Source: Tremella fuciformis
Lineage: Eukaryota; Basidiomycota; Tremellomycetes; Tremellales; Tremellaceae
Direction: 5' to 3'
DNA length: 64,000 bases
Assembly: GCA_032768795.1 (NCBI GenBank)
Contig: CP136493.1
Span: forward strand, 682,001 to 746,000
Below are positions 1 to 9,504 of this stretch, in pieces (the stretch's first letter is position 1; every line of letters begins with the position of its first letter). The translations under genes were made by a program, and so were the position numbers. The notes under the pieces were generated by a model that was not told the origin of the DNA, did no database searches, and saw nothing but the letters and a program-made list of their open reading frames with translations.

Positions 1-1952
1 CGTGACTCGATAGGTGTCCCGGCGTATGATAGTGCAGTGTCCATCTCGGCAGTCGTGACCCAGACGATTGGAAGGCCAAGCTCAACAAGGACGGCGTACA
101 TAGTCGTACCTCGGAATGTGCGGTCTTGGTTCTGCAGTACTCTCATAGAGGCGACATCGTCGGCGGGCTCAATATTCTCGGCAGCTTTGCTTTGCAGGGT
201 ACCAGTGGAGCGACAGGTCGGGGAAGAGCCAGATGCGGAGGGGAGGCATTTGGCGCCAACATGGCAGTCTTGAGCATCCTCTCGGCCGCCGGATTCCCGC
301 GTCTCGCTGACGTCCTGTCCAGGAGCAGTATCGGGAAGACTGGCAGGCCGAGCCTGACCCGGTCCCCCGGCAGACCCGCCCGGTCCGCCTGAACCGGCTA
401 CCCCTCCTCCGCCCCCATCAGGCCTGCCTTCATCGTCGAACTGCCTTTCAAACGTTTGATCGTTCGCATGTTCCAGCAGCTCGGCATAAACGCGTGTTAG
501 AGCGGGTTTCTTGTCCTTTCTGGCGCCCTGTACCGCGAATGCCAATGTGGGGTCGATAAGAGGGCGAGGGTCAGGGTCTACACACGACCCAACGGCCGAT
601 ATGGAATGCACTTGGACGGTGTCAGCACGGGTGGGAAGAGCCTCGGAAGTAGAGGAGCGGTCGGTATCAGCCTCATCGCCAGTTTCAGTTGCACTCCCGG
701 AGCTGGATGGCCCACATCCAGCTGAAAAAGGCCGTTCAAAGTCCGTGCTCGCAAGCCCGAGATGACTCGACACGGCGGAATAGACGAGACTGGGCAGGGT
801 CAAGGCTCGATCCCGCGCCAGAGTGATGAAGTCGACGATGCGCAGAATAGCCTCCGTGTTGGGCTTCACAGAGGGAGTTGGTCGTGAAGGGTCACGGAGA
901 CCATATCGGCCGTCAAAAGAGATCATTGCCCAGGGATTTGGCAGATGCAGGTGAAGCGGCTCATCCAGTGGGAGCTCGTCCAGGGTCATGTGCCTAGGAT
1001 GCCGCTCGACAAAACTGGATTCCATCTCGACAAAGAACAAGTGGCCGTTGTAGATGATCCGGCTGCAGAAGATGTTTTCTTTCCCTGGACCGCCAATGCC
1101 GCTGAGAGCCAAGAGGCCGAGGTTGTTGCCGCATTGTTCGTAGCTGGTAGCGAGATAGATGAGGACCTGGCAGAGCGCCTGGAGCACATTTTGCCGTTTG
1201 AGTTCGGCCACAATTGACGCGATACATGCCACACGGGCGAGTTTGCGCAGCCGCTTGCGTTGTTGCTCATCTGACAGTGATTCCGAAGGACTGATCGGCC
1301 TGGGGGGGGCCGTGGAGTTGTCCATAGGTTCGCTCGCGGCCGCGAAGCCGACCAGATCGGCGGTGCCGATTGCGTGCCGAACGAAGGAGCGTTGCGAGGG
1401 CGTGAGTGACGCAGAGGTGGCTCGCGATGACACACTTGAGGTGGTGCTGGATGATGAGGTGGGGAGCACTGTACTGGGTCAGCGTGGTGATGAAAATAGC
1501 TCAAGAAGGTGGCACATGCGTTGGTCAAGTCGGTCGTACATCCACTTGACTGTCGTTTGAGCTTTGGTGTCCCAGAATCCTGCGCCACCTTCGCACTCGA
1601 GCCTAGCCAGGTTAAAAGCCGGCAGACAGTCCACGTAGTTCTCTCCCTTCTCCAGCGCTTCGCTCGCGGTGCCCCATATGAGCTGCCAAAGCTGGTTCAT
1701 CGCGGGTTGAAATTCCGTCGCCTCGCCACCCTGCCTGCTCCGAAGGACAGCCGATATCTTCTGTCTGTACTCGAGGGAAAGCTCCTGGAAAGGATTTATC
1801 GCCATTGCTGTCGGCGTCCGGACGGGGGTGAGGGGTCCAAGGGTGCGGAAGGAGATCCATTGTTGATTTTGACCCGATCCGACAGGCAAGGGTGAGACCA
1901 CTTGGTCGCGATGCACCAGTGTACGTTCCGACTCGCCGGAGAGGCGCGACAT
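1..1952 (-). CDS. Unrecognised spliced gene, 5' part only (runs off the left edge)
   Basis: I do not recognise this protein. From the ATG at 1952 (preceded in frame by another ATG at 2021) the first exon encodes about 137 residues. A 66-bp intron at 1539-1474 has a GT donor, a CGCTGAC-type branch point and a CCCAG acceptor. The reading frame then stays open to base 1, giving about 628 residues without a stop. The part after the intron starts Ser/Thr-rich, then a probably helical block contains LARVACIASIVAEL and ALCQVLIYLATSYEQ, followed by a hydrophobic/aromatic segment with IFCSRIIYNGHLFFV. A disordered Gly/Pro/Ser-rich linker follows, and a structured patch (TMYAVLVELGLPIVWV) lies near the edge. 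A clean splice joining two long open frames supports a real gene. The C-terminus and any catalytic domain lie outside the window. Confidence 0.6.
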
Positions 1953-2527
1953 TATGCTGGATGGATTGGGGGGAGGGACGAAGTGATGAAGCGATGACTG
2001 GAGGAAGGACCAAGGTCGCAAGAAGGGAACCTACTAGGTAAATCGTGCAGGAAGGTGCGCGATAGGGCGTAGCACCGTATTTTGATTTTATTTTAGCCTT
2101 TTAATTCTAATTTGTTGTTTGCTGGTTCTCAGGTAGTTTGATAACCCTCATACAATTCTTTGATCTCTGATTCCGTTAGACGGGAGGGGTGGGCCAACCC
2201 CCGCACCCCCGCCCTCCCCCTCCCCGCCTCTTACCCCCTTGCGCCTGACGGTGCATGTAGCTCAACCCTGATGGGTCAAGCATCCGGCTGCGCCGGATGT
2301 AGTTGTCATGTCAGCCATACCTGTGTGACTCCATTGCATGCCTAATGTCACATCGGCCACGCCTCCATGATCACCAACGTATGCCTGCAACCTTTGTCCC
2401 AGCCCAGCACGCCTGTCAGACACAGAAGCACCTCGTCAATGCTCAAATGCCCTCAACAAGCCTTGAATAGCCTCAAAGACGGTGTTTCAAGGAGAAAGTC
2501 CGAGGCGGTGCAGAGGCGGGCGTGGGT
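1953..2527. other. Gene-free stretch upstream of the first gene
   Basis: No convincing coding region. It presumably holds the promoter of the minus-strand gene starting at 1952. A T-rich tract lies around 2080-2115, and a short CCGGCTGCGCCGG palindrome sits near 2284-2296. Confidence 0.5.
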
Positions 2528-2921
2528 GTTATATATACAAGCTCACACCAATAGACTGTCCTTACCACCGTGGTATTGAGTCCCATGAATAGAGATTTAC
2601 GGCGCAGCCATGTTGTTGACACACGAGAGGCTGTAGGACACACCTTCTTGTGGAGGACAGAGATAGATCAACAGAGAGCACGTGTGAGAGGGGATATCAG
2701 TCGACGACCGGCCTGGCCCCGTGACATATATATACGAGTTCACACCAATAGACCGTCCTTAGCACAGTGGTCTTGAGTCCCATGGATAGAGACTAACGGC
2801 GCAGCCATGTTGTTGACGCACGAGAGGCTGTAGAGAGCACCTTCTTGCAGAGAACAGCAGCAGATTGATAGACAGCACGTGTGAGAGGGCCCATCAGTCG
2901 ATGACCGGCCTGGCCGTGTGA
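2528..2921. repeat. Tandem duplication, 2 x about 197 bp
   Basis: Two diverged direct copies lie head to tail, at about 2528-2724 and 2725-2921. Landmarks repeat at a 197-bp spacing: a TATATA run, CACACCAATAGAC, GGCGCAGCCATGTTGTTGAC, CACGAGAGGCTGTAG, AGCACGTGTGAGAGGG and GACCGGCCTGGCC. No long reading frame is conserved between the copies, so this looks like non-coding repeat DNA. Confidence 0.85.
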
Positions 2922-4202
2922 CAGCAAGCAAGTCTCATCAGACTTGGCTTATTTTGACCGTAGTGGTGCAGTGCTAGCAGCTGGAGAGTGTAGTGGCTAT
3001 GTAGCTGATAGGCCTTGTCACAGATGTCATTCCATCCATCAGCCTTATGCATGTATGATTCTCTGAGGAAAGGCAATTGGGGGCACTGCATGGCCAGAAC
3101 TTTTCTATTTAACCACCCCCCCCCCCCCCATTTGCCGTTTTCAGCACGTGTTTGGCAAGTGGACCCGCAGAATTCACCCCTGTAAGAGCTACGCAAGCTA
3201 CGCTGATGAGCTGTAGGGATACCTTTTTGGGACAGACAGGTCATTAAGACATCCGCCCAATTAGGGAGCCCGTGGATAACACCCGTGAGAAACTAAGTTG
3301 GATCACCCATCTCACGTTTTCGTGCATGGATTTCATAGAGGTAAATTGGAAGACGGATGCATGTACCCTGTGAGAGGTTGCTGACAAAAGAGCATCGTCG
3401 TGGATGCAGTACTCGTGATCCGACACATGTTGTCAGGAAACCGACACGGCATCCTGACCACGAGACTACCACGAGGCAATTTCCGACGGAAACATCCAAA
3501 GGATCCTACGAACCGAAGAACGTGAGTACGGTAGAACCGTCACTATTAGTCACGAATAACTACGACTTGCTCTTGAAAGCGCCGGAACAACCTAGAGAAC
3601 GATAGAAGGATACGTCTCAGTCTTCCATCGGCCGAGTTGAGATAGGAACGCACGCAAGGACAAGAGTCAGGTCCACGATAACGGAGGATAGAGTTATCTC
3701 ACAGTCAGGGCCACGGGGCGGAGACCGAGGACGATAAGGACGACGACGGGCACGCAAGGAGATTAGATGCAAGCCAGCGCGGAGAGAAGACGATAGAAGA
3801 GAAGAGAGACGACGAGAGAATACTAGAGAGTATTGGGAACGAGTAGAAGCGACTAGGAGAACGATGGAACGATCCACGAAGGACGATGCTAGAAGGATCA
3901 GAGTGAGAGCGGGCGAGAGTCAGCAGATACTTAAGAAGGAAGATCGCAGAGGAAGTTCCTCAGCGATCTAGTTAACTAGTCCTCTAGATAGAACGTCTAC
4001 TTAGAGAATCGACCGTACCAGTGACGAGAGATAGATAAGTGAAGTGAGTCTTGATCGCTCCTCACCCAGCTTGGTTCCATTCTACTCTTGTTCGTTACTA
4101 TCTGTTACGAATAGTCGTTGATAGTTAGCAGCTTGAACCGATAGGTTGATTTAGGTGAGCTTTAGTTGGATCTAAAACAGGTCACCGGGTACAGGTCTGA
4201 CA
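2922..4202. other. Gene-free stretch before the retroelement
   Basis: No supported gene. It contains a run of 14 C at 3116-3129 and a long purine-rich tract (GA-rich, about 3610-3960). A T-rich segment with TTACTATCTGTTACGAATAG follows near 4090. The purine-rich and T-rich parts resemble an untranslated leader or LTR of the adjoining retroelement, but no second copy exists in the window to prove it. Confidence 0.4.
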
Positions 4203-4268
4203 TTTATCCTTGACTCTGATATTGTGCGAGAGGGCCTCTGCCAACGGGAGAGCGCAGCATCGTGACAG
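4203..4268 (+). repeat. 66-bp direct repeat, left copy (LTR remnant)
   Basis: Identical over 66 bases to 11803-11868. It ends in GTGACAG and is followed by TATCAGAG. It is most simply the 3' end of a 5' LTR whose upstream part no longer matches the right copy. Confidence 0.85.
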
Positions 4269-4276
4269 TATCAGAG
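4268..4276 (+). other. Probable minus-strand primer-binding site (initiator tRNA-Met type)
   Basis: GTATCAGAG directly abuts the repeat end. It matches nine bases of the TGGTATCAGAGC complement of initiator tRNA-Met, the usual primer for many LTR elements. The first bases (CA instead of TG) do not match. The call rests on position plus sequence. Confidence 0.5.
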
Positions 4277-4432
4277 AGTGCTGCTACCTCTTCGCACAAC
4301 CACGCACATACCCCGGGGCATATGCCCATCGAGACTCGACGCTCGACATCACTCAACCCGAACCACGAGCACCAAGCTTTACCACAGTCCCTTCGACTTC
4401 CTCCTGCTAGCCGGTCTAGCACACCCAACAAC

Positions 4433-5401
4433 ATGGCGGATCAGGCTTCCCTCGCTCAGATCCTGCAACAGCTCGTTGCCATCGAGGCTCGACGAGCCAA
4501 CTCCCCCGCTCCCTCGACCAACGCATCATCGAGCGAGCCAAAGACCAACCCGCCCGACACTTTCGATGGCTCAAAGCCGGAGAAACTCGAAGGATTCCTC
4601 ATGCAATGTAACATCGTCTTTCGGCTACAGCCTTCGAAGTTCACAGAGGAGTCCAAGGTCATTTACGCCATCTCCTTTCTCAGAGGATTCGTTCAGGACG
4701 CTATCCAACCTCTCGCGTCGGGAGACGAGCTCGACGAGAAGATCAGTAGCTTCCAGAGGCTGTCGAAATACTTGAGGGACAACTTCGGAGACCCCGACAT
4801 CAAGGGGACCGCTCAGAGGCGATACTTCGACTTGAAGCAGACCGGATCAGCGGCAGAGTACTTCGCGAAGCTTAGGGAGTACCTGGCGGTCTTGGGATGG
4901 GAAGCCAACGAGCAAGCTAGAGCTAGGGCGCTCGAGGGCCTCTCAGACAATCTTCGAGACGAGGTTGCTCGGACCACAGTGGAGCTGGAGACCTTCGGAG
5001 AGCTTCAGTCCTATGTCATCAAGTTGGACAACAGGCTCAGAGCAAGGGAGGCTGAGAAGAAGGCAGAGGTCAAGCGGTACGAAGAAGCTCGACGACGACC
5101 AGCCCCGACTACCCAGCAGCAAGCTGCTCTCCCTGCCTCGTCGACCTACCGACCTCTCCCGCCGATCCCGTCGACGCGTCCATCGCCAGCCCCTAGTGGC
5201 CCGCCTGGTTTCAGGTCAACGCCTCCTGGAGGTCTCGACCCTGCCGAACGTCAGAGGAGGAACGAGCAGCGCCTCTGCTTCCGATGCGGCGGGGTCGGTC
5301 ATTTCGCCAACGCCTGTGTTCCCGGGCAACGACCTCCCGTTCCTCGAGGCAGCCCTGCACCCGGCCGACCTATCGTCAAGCAGGAGGACCCAAAAGCTTG
5401 A
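4433..5401 (+). CDS. Gag (capsid/nucleocapsid) of the chromovirus
   Basis: Structural protein that packages element RNA into virus-like particles. I chose the ATG at 4433 (322 residues, starting MADQASLAQILQQLV). The frame is open further upstream and has another ATG at 4322. Residues about 45-200 form an alpha-helical retrotransposon-gag capsid domain with the conserved DTFDGSKPEKLEGFL entry motif. A basic, Pro-rich linker leads to one CCHC zinc knuckle, CFRCGGVGHFANAC (C-X2-C-X4-H-X4-C), near the C-terminus. The frame closes at TGA 5399-5401, and a slippery heptamer lies immediately before it, so Gag is the default product and Gag-Pol the shifted one. Family assignment is secure; the exact start is less so. 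Confidence 0.85.
   Translation: MADQASLAQILQQLVAIEARRANSPAPSTNASSSEPKTNPPDTFDGSKPEKLEGFLMQCNIVFRLQPSKFTEESKVIYAISFLRGFVQDAIQPLASGDELDEKISSFQRLSKYLRDNFGDPDIKGTAQRRYFDLKQTGSAAEYFAKLREYLAVLGWEANEQARARALEGLSDNLRDEVARTTVELETFGELQSYVIKLDNRLRAREAEKKAEVKRYEEARRRPAPTTQQQAALPASSTYRPLPPIPSTRPSPAPSGPPGFRSTPPGGLDPAERQRRNEQRLCFRCGGVGHFANACVPGQRPPVPRGSPAPGRPIVKQEDPKA
5389..5395 (+). promoter_or_regulatory. -1 ribosomal frameshift heptamer C CCA AAA
   Basis: In the gag frame the codons read GAC CCA AAA GCT TGA, so C-CCA-AAA fits the X-XXY-YYZ slippery pattern exactly, and the gag stop is two codons downstream. A one-base backward slip continues as AAA AGC TTG AGG, which is the pol frame. A possible downstream stem (CGAGAGG 5419-5425 with CCTCTCG 5448-5454, 22-nt loop) starts 23 nt away, further than is usual. 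Confidence 0.75.
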
Positions 5402-8400
5402 GGGACGCTGAGAACATACGAGAGGTCCAGCGGCCCCATCAAGACATCCTCTCGGCCACCTCCCCTCCCCATTCACCTCCCAACCCCCCTGTATCACAAT
5501 CACCTTTAATCCCGAACCTCGACGAAGAAGCGAAAGATGAGAAGGCACTGGTTGCCACGGACGGAATAGCTAGTGATGAGGAGGCATGCATTCGTGGTGA
5601 GGTTTGCTGTTTAGGCAGAGAGCAGGCTGTCGTGTCAGGAAGCGTCAGTCAAGTCGACGGGGTGAAGGTGCTGCTCAACACCGGGGCCACTGGTAACTTC
5701 GTCGACTCTGTGTTCGTTGAACGGCATCACATCCCCTGTTACCCACTCCCTCGACCCCGGCAACTCCTCCTCTTTGACGGTAAACCAAGCTCAGCAGGAC
5801 AAGTAGAAAAGGGAGTGACGGGAACAGTAAAAGTCCTAGGCGGTGAAGGAAGGGAAGAGTTAGGTGTGACAACATTGGCAGGAGCGGACGTGGTGTTGGG
5901 ATATGACTGGATGAAGGAGAACGGTGTGATATTGGATGCTGGGAGGAAGAAGGCGACAAGGAAGAGGACAGGCGGGAAAGAGACGAACCAGGAGAACGGA
6001 CCACAGAACCTCGACGAGGTCTCTCGACTATCAGGAACATTGGAGACCAAGGCGGAAAGGCGACAAGGTAGACGAAGGAGCAGGCGATCGAAGGCAAACA
6101 GCATTGAGCTCCCATTCAATCGATGGGAGCAGAACCAGGGAAATACAGTCGAGCTATGCGGCACAGTGACCGAGGAGTTGAGCGAGAAAGAGGCATACAT
6201 CGACGTTCTACCCGACTATGACGAGTACGAACTCAGCCCAGAGGAGGAAGCAGCTGTGCAACATCTTGTCCCGGAGTGGTATCACGAATACCTCGAGGTC
6301 TTCCATCCTCGACGAGGGGTAGAGACGCTTGCTCCAAGTAGAGAATACGACCTACGCATCACGCTTAAACCTGGAGCCGACCTACGAGTGGCCCCGCTGT
6401 ATAGCTTGAACCCAGATCAGATGGATGCGCTCGACAAGCTGCTGGATCGAGAGAGAAAAGCTGGAAGGATTCGACCATCGAACTCGCCCTATGGCTCACC
6501 AAGCTTCTTCGTACCAAAGAAAGCCCAAGGAGAACTGAGAATGGTTGTCGACTATCGCAAGCTCAACGAGATGACGGTGCCAGACGCGTATCCGCTACCC
6601 CTGATATCCCAAGTGACCGACGACCTAGCCAAGTCGAGATACTACACGAAGCTCGACTTGCCGGGAGCATACCAGCTGCTCCGGATGGCTCCTGGACATG
6701 AGAAGTTCACAGCATTCCGTACCCCTCGAGGAATGTTCGAGTCACTGGTGGTGCGAGACGGACTTAGGAACGCGCCGAGCGTGTTCCAACACTTCTTGAA
6801 CGAAGTCCTGCACGAATTCCTGGGAAAAGGGGTCATCATCTACATCGACGACATTCTCATCCATGCGGAGAACCTCGAGGAACTTAGGAGATTGACTAAG
6901 GCGGTGCTGGAGGCGTTGCGGAAGGCTGGACTGTTTGTGAAGGCGTCTAAGTCGGAGTTCGAGCAGACTAAGGTGAAGTTCTTGGGCTTCATCATCTCGC
7001 ACGAGGGCGTCGAGGCTGACAGTGGGTATGTCGAGGGTGTTCGCAATTTCCCTACCCCTCGAAACCTACACGAAACTCGACGGTTCCTCGGTCTTGCGAG
7101 CTATTACCGACGCTTCGTACCGCAATTCTCCAAGCTCGCTGGGCCTCTCTCGCACCTCACAAGGAAGGATATCGACTTCCATTGGGGAGATGGACAGCAG
7201 TGGGCATTCGAGGAGATCAAGAGGCGAATGAGCGAAGCACCAGTGATCGCTCACTTCAACCCGACGTTCGAGACTATCATCCAGACAGACGCCTCGGTCT
7301 ACGGATGGGGGTTCATCATCTCGCAGGTGAACTCCTCGACAGGACAAGAACACCCTGTTGCAGTCGAGTCGGGTGCCTTCTCAGGAGCGGAGCTCAACTA
7401 CACCACCACGGAGAAAGAGTTCCTCGCGATCGTCATGGCCTTCAAGCGGCGTCGGCATCTCCTTCTGCAGGTTACCTCGACGATCTTGACCGACCATCTC
7501 AACCTCACATACTGGATGGAGCCACAGAAACTCAGCCCTCGAGTTGCGAGATGGGTGGATACCCTAGCTGGCTTCTCATACAAGATTGTCTACCGACCAG
7601 GAACCAAGGCAGCCTACCCGGATGCATTATCGAGGAGAGCCGACTATATTCCACAGGGCAAGGACGCAGAACCAGAGCTAGTCCAAGCCCTGCCAAGCTT
7701 CGACAAGGAGAGTACGGCCACGTCCAGTCTGGGCTACATGTTGCGAGCGCTGGTGGAAGACGAAGAAGGAGGAGAAGACGAAGAAGGAGGAGAAGACGAA
7801 GAAGGAGAAGAAGACGAGGAAGGAGAATTGAGGGGATTGTCTCGAGGAGAATTGAAGGAAGGGCAGGGCGGAGATGAGGACTTGAAGGATACATTGGAGG
7901 AGCTTGGGGAGTTAAGAGGGGAGAAGAGGATTACGAAGGAGGAGAACCCAAGGGCATGGTCACTGGCAAAAAGACTGGGCCTCGACGAGGCAAGCAAGAT
8001 CAAGTTCGACGAGGATGGCCTACTCAGGATCAACGGGCGACTCTACATCCCGGACATCAAACAGGCAAGAGTAAAGGTCATGCGGGATCACCACGAGGGG
8101 CAATTGGCTGGACATCCTGGAGTTGCGAAGATGCTGGAGCTGGTTAGGAGGGAGTACTGTTGGTTGGGACTAAGACGGGATGTGGAGAAGTATGTGAGAG
8201 GGTGTGCAGTGTGTCAGCGGTGCAAACCGGTGCGTCAGCGTCCCCATGGACTGTTACACAGCCTGGAGATTGCTGACAGGCCATGGTCCTCAATATCCAT
8301 GGACTTCATCGAGGAGCTTCCCGCCAGCTCGGGCTTCAACTCGATCCTTGTCGTCGTCGACCGGCTCACCAAATGGGCTATCTTCATCCCTACGACAACT

Positions 8401-9381
8401 CGGCTCAACACGGCAGGCCTGGTCGACCTTGTCCTCGACAATGTGGTAGCGCAGCATGGGCTACCCACGAGCATCATCTCGGATAGAGGAAGCAAGTTCA
8501 CCAGCAAGCTGTGGGGGGCAATGTGCAACACCCTCGGCATCAAGGTCAGCCTCTCGACGGCCTTCCACCCTCAGACGGATGGGCAGACAGAGAGGACAAA
8601 TCAAGCTCTTGAGCAATACCTGAGGATCTTCTGCGACTACAAGCAAGACAACTGGGCTACCCTTCTCCAGCGGGCGGCGTTCGCGTACAACAACTCAATG
8701 CATTCGGCAATCATGATGACGCCGTTTGAAGCAAATTTCGGCTACGCCCCAAGGTGGGCAGAATCCATCGTCGTTGAGGGAGAGGCCCGAGAGATCCCAT
8801 CAGTCGTCGAGAAGTTTGCTTCGCTCGAGGAGGTGCACGCGTTGTGCAAGAAGAACATCGAGCTCGCCAATAAAGCATACGCTAGAGGGTATAACGCCAA
8901 GCATCAGGAGGCCCCCGAGATGAAGGTAGGGGACCAAGTGATGCTGTCGATGGAGAACATACAAACTCGACGACCTTCGAAGAAGCTCGACTTGAAATGG
9001 TGTGGACCCTATAGGATCATCGCAAAGGCGGGCAGCGCGTACAAGCTTGAGTTGCCCGACACAATGAAGGTCAATCCAGTCTTTTCGGTGGACCGACTCA
9101 AGGTATTCGAGCCACCAACGCTCCCAGGACAAACATACGATCCGCCAGGGCCTGTGGAAGTCGACGAGGAAGGGGAATCATTCGAGGTGAAGAGGATCAT
9201 CGACTCGAGGAAAAGGAGAGGGCGATTGGAGTACAAGGTGGAGTGGCTCGGGTATGAGGGAACGGATGAGGCGACGACATGGGAACCGGCAGGGAACATT
9301 GATGGAGCCTGGGCGAGCATTGAGAAGTTCCACAAGGAGAACCCGGAGAAACCAGGAGGCCAAGCAGCAACCAGGGCCTAA
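5395..9381 (+). CDS. Pol polyprotein: protease, RT, RNase H, integrase, chromodomain
   Basis: About 1328 residues counted from the frameshift point, with no internal stop. Retropepsin at about 80-180 reads LLNTGATGNFVDS: the catalytic Asp-Thr/Ser-Gly is Asn-Thr-Gly (AAC at 5677-5679). Reverse transcriptase at about 330-510 has the LDLPGAYQLL block and YIDD (residues 483-486). RNase H has TDAS at about 632 and ends with PDALSRR. An acidic Glu/Gly repeat (7756-7827) links to integrase. The integrase has an H-H-C-C zinc finger (CAVCQRC) and a DD35E triad at about 970, 1030 and 1066, with exactly 35 residues between the last two. GPYRII (GPY/F module) and a chromodomain at about 1261-1320 (VEWLGY, TTWEP) close the protein. 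Chromodomains of this type target insertion to modified histones. The RT motif usually read as PFGL is RDGL here, another sign of divergence. Confidence 0.92.
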   Translation, partial: SLRDAENIREVQRPHQDILSATSPPHSPPNPPVSQSPLIPNLDEEAKDEKALVATDGIASDEEACIRGEVCCLGREQAVVSGSVSQVDGVKVLLNTGATGNFVDSVFVERHHIPCYPLPRPRQLLLFDGKPSSAGQVEKGVTGTVKVLGGEGREELGVTTLAGADVVLGYDWMKENGVILDAGRKKATRKRTGGKETNQENGPQNLDEVSRLSGTLETKAERRQGRRRSRRSKANSIELPFNRWEQNQGNTVELCGTVTEELSEKEAYIDVLPDYDEYELSPEEEAAVQHLVPEWYHEYLEVFHPRRGVETLAPSREYDLRITLKPGADLRVAPLYSLNPDQMDALDKLLDRERKAGRIRPSNSPYGSPSFFVPKKAQGELRMVVDYRKLNEMTVPDAYPLPLISQVTDDLAKSRYYTKLDLPGAYQLLRMAPGHEKFTAFRTPRGMFESLVVRDGLRNAPSVFQHFLNEVLHEFLGKGVIIYIDDILIHAENLEELRRLTKAVLEALRKAGLFVKASKSEFEQTKVKFLGFIISHEGVEADSGYVEGVRNFPTPRNLHETRRFLGLASYYRRFVPQFSKLAGPLSHLTRKDIDFHWGDGQQWAFEEIKRRMSEAPVIAHFNPTFETIIQTDASVYGWGFIISQVNSSTGQEHPVAVESGAFSGAELNYTTTEKEFLAIVMAFKRRRHLLLQVTSTILTDHLNLTYWMEPQKLSPRVARWVDTLAGFSYKIVYRPGTKAAYPDALSRRADYIPQGKDAEPELVQALPSFDKESTATSSLGYMLRALVEDEEGGEDEEGGEDEEGEEDEEGELRGLSRGELKEGQGGDEDLKDTLEELGELRGEKRITKEENPRAWSLAKRLGLDEASKIKFDEDGLLRINGRLYIPDIKQARVKVMRDHHEGQLAGHPGVAKMLELVRREYCWLGLRRDVEKYVRGCAVCQRCKPVRQRPHGLLHSLEIADRPWSSISMDFIEELPASSGFNSILVVVDRLTKWAIFIPTTTRLNTAGLVDLVLDNVVAQHGLPTSIISDRGSKFTSKLWGAMCNTLGIKVSLSTAFHPQTDGQTERTNQALEQYLRIFCDYKQDNWATLLQRAAFAYNNSMHSAIMMTPFEANFGYAPRWAESIVVEGEAREIPSVVEKFASLEEVHALCKKNIELANKAYARGYNAKHQEAPEMKVGDQVMLSMENIQTRRPSKKLDLKWCGPYRIIAKAGSAYKLELPDTMKVNPVFSVDRLKVFEPPTLPGQTYDPPGPVEVDEEGESFEVKRIIDSRKRRGRLEYKVEWLGYEGTDEATTWEPAGNIDGAWASIEKFHKENPEKPGGQAATRA
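7756..7827 (+). repeat. 18-bp minisatellite inside pol, 4 units
   Basis: Four units of GAAGACGAAGAAGGAGGA; the last two carry one or a few substitutions. It encodes an acidic run built on EDEEGG between RNase H and integrase. It is in frame, so it expands the linker without breaking the protein. Confidence 0.9.
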
Positions 9382-9504
9382 GTGAAGCAGCGACAGAGCA
9401 TAGGCTGAGAAGCAGTGAGCGGTGAGAGACATACATGCGGCAAGATACAAGAGTCAAGACGGCAAAAGCAAGAAGCAAGAAGTAAGAGACAAGACAAGCT
9501 ACGG

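Noticed and set aside
3116..3129. Run of 14 C as a regulatory or fragile site
   Set aside because: Homopolymers of this length occur by slippage, and no adjacent signal supports a function.
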